Of a DNA stretch of 5,199 bases, positions 1 through 3,365 are shown piece by piece. The stretch is from Planctomycetota bacterium (lineage in GTDB: Bacteria; Planctomycetota; PUPC01; DSUN01), in NCBI GenBank assembly GCA_016872875.1, contig VGYW01000537.1, positions 1 to 5,199 on the forward strand, in the 5' to 3' direction. The position numbers and the translations under genes are program-made. Below the pieces are notes generated by a model. That model was not told where the DNA came from. It did no database searches and saw only the letters and a program-made list of their open reading frames with translations. Positions within the stretch are counted from its first letter, which is position 1, and each line of letters opens with the position of its first letter.

Positions 1-10
1 CCATTGAATC

Positions 11-26
11 GCCCCGCTTCGGGGGC
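11..26. repeat. Short GC hairpin at left edge
   Basis: GCCCC at 11-15 pairs with GGGGC at 22-26 around a six-base loop. The surrounding bases 1-50 resemble the hairpin portion of the 70-bp repeat that follows (a run of C, a short TTC-containing loop, a run of G, then GCT), so this may be the end of a further diverged repeat unit that begins outside the window. No reading frame here looks like a real protein. Confidence 0.5.
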
Positions 27-50
27 TCTACGCTGGCGGGGCCTTTTCCC

Positions 51-189
51 AGGGCTCCCTTCGGTCGCCCTGGGCTACGGCTCAAACGCCCCCATTCGGG
101 GGCTGAACCCCAGCCCCCACAGGGCTCCCTTCGGTCGCCCTGGGCTACGGCTCAAACGCCCCCATTCGGGGGCTAAACCCCAGCCCCCA
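51..189. repeat. Two tandem copies of a 70-bp palindrome-rich repeat
   Basis: Bases 51-119 and 121-189 are the same apart from one change (G at 105, A at 175), giving a tandem duplication with a period of 70 bp. Each unit holds two hairpins. In copy 1, CCCAGGGC (48-55, starting just before the unit) pairs with GCCCTGGG (67-74), and GCCCCC (88-93) pairs with GGGGGC (98-103) around ATTC; the second hairpin recurs at 158-173. An open frame can be read through both copies (4-252 on the plus strand), but it is made of repeat sequence, has no recognisable protein features and is not annotated as a gene. Near identity of the copies suggests recent duplication or ongoing homogenisation. Confidence 0.9.
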
Positions 190-199
190 GAAGATGTGG

Positions 200-338
200 G
201 CAAAGATCAGGGCAACGCCCTGGGAACGCGCCGACCCCGGCCTCAGCCCTGAAAGGGCGACATAGCGGCGCTCTGTCTCGCCCTTTCAGGGCTTGCCAAT
301 GGATGCCCCTGGACCCAGGGCGTTGCCCTGGGCTTTGC
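200..338. repeat. Nested 139-bp palindromic module
   Basis: Outer arms 200-224 and 314-338 are inverted copies matching at 23 of 25 positions (only the two bases after GCAAAG differ). Inner arms 246-260 and 278-292 are perfect 15-base inverted copies, beginning with GCCCTGAAAGGGC. The two intervals between outer and inner arms are both exactly 21 bp (225-245 and 293-313) but are not complementary, and the centre is 17 bp (261-277). The arms themselves contain small hairpins, e.g. CAGGGC/GCCCTG around AAC at 208-222 and CCCAGGGC/GCCCTGGG around GTT at 314-332. The symmetry is that of a non-coding, MITE-like or REP-like element; no transposase is visible. It lies downstream of the CBM/TIM-barrel gene and could fold in its 3' transcript. 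Confidence 0.85.
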
Positions 339-343
339 CATGC

Positions 344-358
344 GAGCCTTTCAGGCTC
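344..358 (-). repeat. Small hairpin downstream of the CBM/TIM-barrel gene
   Basis: GAGCCT (344-349) pairs with AGGCTC (353-358) around a three-base loop, 51 bp past the stop codon of the gene ending at 410. On the minus strand it is not followed by a run of T, so it is not a canonical intrinsic terminator, although it is the first stable hairpin a leftward transcript would meet. Its core resembles the CCCTGAAAGGG motif of the palindromic module next to it. Confidence 0.4.
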
Positions 359-409
359 CAGAGAAGACCCGTCCACCTGCAATTCCGGCTCCCACCCCGG
401 CGGCAGGGC

Positions 410-2314
410 CTACTTGACGGCGTGGACGCCGGCCTCCAGAGGCGCAAGCCGCCCGGCCCACTTGCCGCGAGGGGTGACAACCACCGCGTCGCAGGCGTTG
501 GGCGATGTATTGACCACGATGACGTGTGCGGCGTTGCCGTGGTCGAGGACGCGGCAGCGGACGGCGCCCTTGAGGTCGCAGGCGGCCTCCTTGCCTTCGA
601 GAAGGACGGGGGCGAGCTTGGCGACCTCGCCCGCGATGGCGCTGACCTCCCTCCAGCGGCGGTCGAAGACCGCCTTGTCGTCGCCCTTGAACAGGTCGTA
701 GTAGGAATAGCAGATGAGGCCCTGGGCGCCGTGGATGAGGGCGAGGAAGACCATCGCCCGCTTCTCCTCGGAGGTCGGCTCGCGGTCCTTCGCGTCCTTC
801 GAGTAGTTGGCCCACTGGAATATCTGCGGGACGCACCAGACAGGCTTGGCCGCCCACATGGCCTCGCGGGCAGTGTCCATCCACTCGGCCACCATCGTCA
901 CGGGATGGCGCGGCACGGGGTAGGGGTCCACGCCCAGGATGTCGGTCACGCCGTAGTAGAGGTGATTCTGCGAGGGGACGCAGAGCACCTGGAAGGCCGG
1001 GTGGTCGGGGTCGAGGTCGCAGAGGAGGTCGTAGGCGGCCTGGAGCTTGGGCATCCACTCTGGCCCCAGCTCGTCGTTCGTGTACCACGCCAGGAGCGCC
1101 GGGTGGTCCCGCAGCTCGGCGATGTACTTCTTCATCTGATCCAAGTCGCGTGTTGCCCCTTGCTTCGGATACCAGGTCGAGCCCTCATAGAAGTCCTTGA
1201 TCGAGTAGATGACCTTGAGGCCGTGCTTCGCGGCGCGGTCGAGGTAGGCGCGGGGGTCCTTGCCCGCGCCATAGCCGTAGCACAGGATGGTGTTGAAGCC
1301 GGCCTTGGCGATGCGGGCGAGGTGCTCCTCCTCGGTCGGGCCGAGGTAGAGGCCGAGGGGGAAGAAGGGCTTGCCCTCGACAATCAGGCGGCCACGCTCG
1401 TCCAGCCTGACCCGACGGCCGCGCGGCTCCACGACGTTCAGCACGGCCTTCGCCGTGGCGAGGCGTTCGTCCCCCTCCCCCAGGAGCCTGACGTCTATGG
1501 TGTGACGGCCCGGGGCCAGCGGCGGGAGAACCCAGGCCAGTGTGGCTGACTCCCGGTCGGCAGGGACCTTCTCGGCGTGGGACGTTGCGCGCGGCGTGCC
1601 GAGGGGGTCAATGAGCCATGCCTTGGCGAGCAGGGGGCCTTCCGGCAGCGCGTGCTCGCCGCGATTCACCGCCGCGCGCACGGTCACGGTCTTGCCCTTG
1701 GTTGGTGTCTCCAGCGTGGCCCGATAGGCCGGGTCGAGCAGGCGCACGGAGAGCAATGGGCCACGGACGGCCGCGACCTCGACATCGTCGAACCAGGCCG
1801 TGCCCGTGGTGTGCTGGCGGAGGTAGAGGACGACGTGTGCGCTGGCGGCCGCGGCGGGCACGGCGCCCGTTTCGCTCTCGATGCGCGTCCAGTCGAACGT
1901 GCCGGCCTTGCAGGCGGGGTAGTGGCCGCCGAGCCACTTGCCCGCCTTGTCCGACCACTCGACGCACAGCCCCGCCCCCTGGTCATGGGTCGGTGGCACA
2001 GGCGTCCCGCCTGTGGCGCGCACGTCCTTCCCCTTCACCCACACCGAGATGCGGTAGCGGACGCCTGGGATTAGGGCGACCGGCGCGGTCACGAGGCTGT
2101 AGACGTTTCTGTCCGTGTTCGTGAACCGCAGGCTGCGTGCGCCCGAGTGCTTCTCGGCGGCATCCCAGGCGCACTGGCCGGGCGGCAGATTCCACCCGGT
2201 CGGCTCCTCCTCGAAGCCGGGGTTGGCCACGAGGTTCTTCCCCCAGTGTTCCTCGGGCACCCTTGGCGCGGCGCCAAAGGCGGCCACGACCAGCATCGCC
2301 AGGGTAGTCTGCAT
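410..2314 (-). CDS. Probable secreted carbohydrate-binding TIM-barrel glycosidase-like protein
   Basis: The protein has 634 residues. Residues 1-15 form a hydrophobic signal-like leader (LAMLVVAAFGAA), though it lacks a basic residue at the N end. Residues 26-182 look like a CBM4/9-type carbohydrate-binding domain: NLVANPGFEE at the start, HSGARSLRF, YRISVWVKGK and GTAWFDDVEV at the end. Residues 187-295 look like a beta-sandwich linker. Residues 305-565 look like a clan-GH-A TIM barrel (IVEGKPFFPLGLY, AGFNTI, HGLKVIY, HPALLAWYTNDELG, DILGVDPYP, ALIHGAQGLICYSYYD), followed by a small C-terminal beta domain. E415 after ND is the best acid/base candidate; the strand where a nucleophile Glu is usual reads PVWCVPQIFQW, with Gln497 and Gln500 instead. 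The start is well set: an in-frame TAA lies one codon upstream (2318-2320) and AGGAGA precedes it. A palindromic repeat adds a GGTPVPP segment near residue 101. Enzyme activity and substrate are not shown by the sequence. Confidence 0.85.
   Translation of the reverse strand: MQTTLAMLVVAAFGAAPRVPEEHWGKNLVANPGFEEEPTGWNLPPGQCAWDAAEKHSGARSLRFTNTDRNVYSLVTAPVALIPGVRYRISVWVKGKDVRATGGTPVPPTHDQGAGLCVEWSDKAGKWLGGHYPACKAGTFDWTRIESETGAVPAAAASAHVVLYLRQHTTGTAWFDDVEVAAVRGPLLSVRLLDPAYRATLETPTKGKTVTVRAAVNRGEHALPEGPLLAKAWLIDPLGTPRATSHAEKVPADRESATLAWVLPPLAPGRHTIDVRLLGEGDERLATAKAVLNVVEPRGRRVRLDERGRLIVEGKPFFPLGLYLGPTEEEHLARIAKAGFNTILCYGYGAGKDPRAYLDRAAKHGLKVIYSIKDFYEGSTWYPKQGATRDLDQMKKYIAELRDHPALLAWYTNDELGPEWMPKLQAAYDLLCDLDPDHPAFQVLCVPSQNHLYYGVTDILGVDPYPVPRHPVTMVAEWMDTAREAMWAAKPVWCVPQIFQWANYSKDAKDREPTSEEKRAMVFLALIHGAQGLICYSYYDLFKGDDKAVFDRRWREVSAIAGEVAKLAPVLLEGKEAACDLKGAVRCRVLDHGNAAHVIVVNTSPNACDAVVVTPRGKWAGRLAPLEAGVHAVK
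1990..2015. repeat. In-frame palindromic repeat in the CBM domain
   Basis: CACAGGCG (1997-2004) and CGCCTGTG (2008-2015) are perfect inverted arms around three bases. Bases 1990-2008 match 4939-4957 in the rhamnosidase-like gene at 18 of 19 positions, so this is a dispersed element and not a local feature of the protein. Here it encodes about TGGTPVPPT (residues 101-109), placed between a beta-strand ending VWVKGKDVRA and the next segment of the carbohydrate-binding domain, probably in a surface loop. Confidence 0.8.
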
Positions 2315-2321
2315 TGCTTAC

Positions 2322-2327
2322 TCTCCT
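2322..2327 (-). promoter_or_regulatory. Ribosome binding site of the CBM/TIM-barrel gene
   Basis: On the minus strand AGGAGA lies 7 bases before the ATG at 2312-2314, a good Shine-Dalgarno match and spacing. Together with the in-frame TAA at 2318-2320 it fixes the start codon. Confidence 0.8.
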
Positions 2328-2330
2328 AAC

Positions 2331-2345
2331 GCGGCCACAGGCCGC
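2331..2345 (-). promoter_or_regulatory. GC-rich hairpin just upstream of the ribosome binding site
   Basis: GCGGCC (2331-2336) and GGCCGC (2340-2345) are perfect arms around three bases. In the leftward transcript the hairpin ends three bases before AGGAGA, so it could influence translation start or mRNA stability of the CBM/TIM-barrel gene. It may equally be one more dispersed palindrome; no regulatory role is shown. Confidence 0.45.
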
Positions 2346-2362
2346 AACCAGAGGGGATGATT

Positions 2363-2425
2363 GGATGGGTGGATGAATGGATGACTGTCTGACACCCATC
2401 CACCCATCCATTCATCCACTCATCC
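2363..2425. repeat. GGATG-type inverted repeat between the HAD and CBM/TIM-barrel genes
   Basis: Bases 2363-2383 and 2405-2425 are inverted copies matching at 20 of 21 positions, separated by 21 bp. Each arm is itself a short-period run of GGATG followed by GGT, AAT or AGT. The right arm overlaps the end of the HAD gene: its GGATGA supplies the last Gly codon and the TGA stop. As RNA this could form a long stem between the two genes, but no T-run follows, so a standard intrinsic terminator is not supported. The rest of this 97-bp spacer holds the hairpin and ribosome binding site of the next gene. Confidence 0.85.
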
Positions 2426-3235
2426 ACTCGACCCCGCAAGGATTGCCACGAGAGCATATGCCGCCTCCCAATCTGGGCCGGTGGCCACGGCGTCGAACTC
2501 GTCCCACAGGCGGGGGTGGGGGTTTACGCCGATGGCGAGGCCGCCCCTCTCGCGGGCGAGGCGCGCGAGGGGCAGGTCGTCGTAGTTGTGGCCCACGGCC
2601 ACGGGCACGCTCTTGCCCGATTCCCTCAGCCGGCGCTCGACGGCGCGCCGCTTGTCCTCCCCGCTGGCGAGCAGACGCCCGTGGTCGTAGCCCAGGAAAA
2701 GCCGTTCGCTGCCGCCGCCCGGCTGGAAGACCACCCTGTTCGCCTCGAAGAAGCTCAGCCCTGGGAACTGCTCGGCGTAGGCCCGCGCCACCACGTCGAG
2801 CCCCAGGGTCACGATCCCCGTGGGCGCCTGGCCCGCCAGAAGCTCCACGGTCTCCGCCGCGAGCGGGAACGAGCGCTTCGGCAGCGCGCGTGCGGCCTCG
2901 GCGAAGTACTCCTCGGGGATGCCGCGCATCGCCCATTCGTACCAGGCCACGAGCCGCGGCACAGGCGTCTCAGGCCCAACGAGCCGCTTCGCGCGCGTCC
3001 AGGCCCGATACGCCCCGCCGATGAAGAGCTTCGGCAGGAAGCCGCGGTCCCCCTTTCGCCGTAGCCTGCGGAGCAGTCGCCGCGCCACCCCCACGCCGAG
3101 GGCCTCCTGCGAGATGCCTGGGAAGATGCACTCGTCGAGGTCGAGCGCCACGAGGTCGGCCCGCGCGAAGGCCGCCCGCAGCTCCTCGACTGGCCGCGCC
3201 ACCGAAATCCGAAGCCCTATCCGCTGCCACTCCAC
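2420..3235 (-). CDS. HAD-superfamily phosphatase (phosphoserine-phosphatase-like)
   Basis: The 271-residue protein has the four HAD motifs in order. Motif I is VALDLDECIFPG, with nucleophile Asp32 and acid/base Asp34. Motif II is GIVTLGLD with Thr143. Motif III is GEDKRRAVERRL with Lys195. Motif IV is VAVGHNYDDLP with Asp219 and Asp220. A mostly helical insert between motifs I and II (about 45-135) fits a C1-type cap, and EANRVVF (164-170) resembles the segment after motif II in phosphoserine phosphatases. Such enzymes hydrolyse phosphate esters through an aspartyl-phosphate with Mg2+ in the cytoplasm. Oddities: Cys36 where Thr/Val is usual, and His216 where motif IV often has Asp (GDxxxD). 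The start is GTG (3233-3235) with a weak AAGGGGA seven bases upstream; GTG at codon 12 is a possible alternative. No signal peptide is seen. The substrate is unknown; position between two glycosidase-like genes hints at sugar phosphates, an inference only. Confidence 0.85.
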   Translation of the reverse strand: MEWQRIGLRISVARPVEELRAAFARADLVALDLDECIFPGISQEALGVGVARRLLRRLRRKGDRGFLPKLFIGGAYRAWTRAKRLVGPETPVPRLVAWYEWAMRGIPEEYFAEAARALPKRSFPLAAETVELLAGQAPTGIVTLGLDVVARAYAEQFPGLSFFEANRVVFQPGGGSERLFLGYDHGRLLASGEDKRRAVERRLRESGKSVPVAVGHNYDDLPLARLARERGGLAIGVNPHPRLWDEFDAVATGPDWEAAYALVAILAGSSG

Positions 3236-3242
3236 CCGCGGG

Positions 3243-3249
3243 TCCCCTT
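3243..3249 (-). promoter_or_regulatory. Weak ribosome binding site of the HAD gene
   Basis: AAGGGGA on the minus strand lies seven bases before the GTG start at 3233-3235. It is a poorer match to the Shine-Dalgarno consensus than that of the next gene, and is the main support for this start besides position. Confidence 0.4.
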
Positions 3250-3259
3250 CGCCCCCCGG

Positions 3260-3318
3260 TTTGTAGTGCGGCCTTCAGGCCGTCTCTTGGCGGGACGGGC
3301 TGAAGCCCGCACTACGAA
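3260..3318. repeat. 59-bp inverted-repeat element between the rhamnosidase-like and HAD genes
   Basis: Arms 3260-3284 and 3294-3318 are inverted copies over 25 bases with three mismatches, around a nine-base loop. The core reads GTAGTGCGGSCTTCAGSCC, and small stems (GGCCTGAAGGCC, GGGCTGAAGCCC) lie within each arm; the paired changes keep each inner stem intact. This looks like a mobile or REP-like palindrome that landed in the 130-bp spacer. It would form a strong stem in a leftward transcript 48 bases after the upstream stop codon and 25 bases before the HAD start, but it lacks a following T-run. I see no promoter in the rest of the spacer. Confidence 0.85.
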
Positions 3319-3365
3319 CCTGCTCATCCACTTCAGTTTCCTTTGGCCCCCTGTGTTCCTGCCCC

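Noticed and set aside
4..252. Open frame of 82 codons on the plus strand over the tandem repeats
   Set aside because: It consists of repeat-encoded residues repeated with the 70-bp unit and has no ribosome binding site or protein motif; a common false gene call.
293..1549. Long open frame on the plus strand, opposite the CBM/TIM-barrel gene
   Set aside because: It mirrors the codon structure of the real minus-strand gene in GC-rich DNA, is rich in Val, Gly and Arg with no recognisable domain, and starts within the palindromic module.
2346..2362. Promoter for the CBM/TIM-barrel gene in the spacer
   Set aside because: No convincing -10/-35 pair is visible on the minus strand; the spacer is taken up by a hairpin and repeats.
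3260..3318. Intrinsic terminator after the rhamnosidase-like gene
   Set aside because: The stem is strong but no T-run follows it on the minus strand, and the structure fits a dispersed repeat; a role in transcript ending is possible but not supported by sequence.
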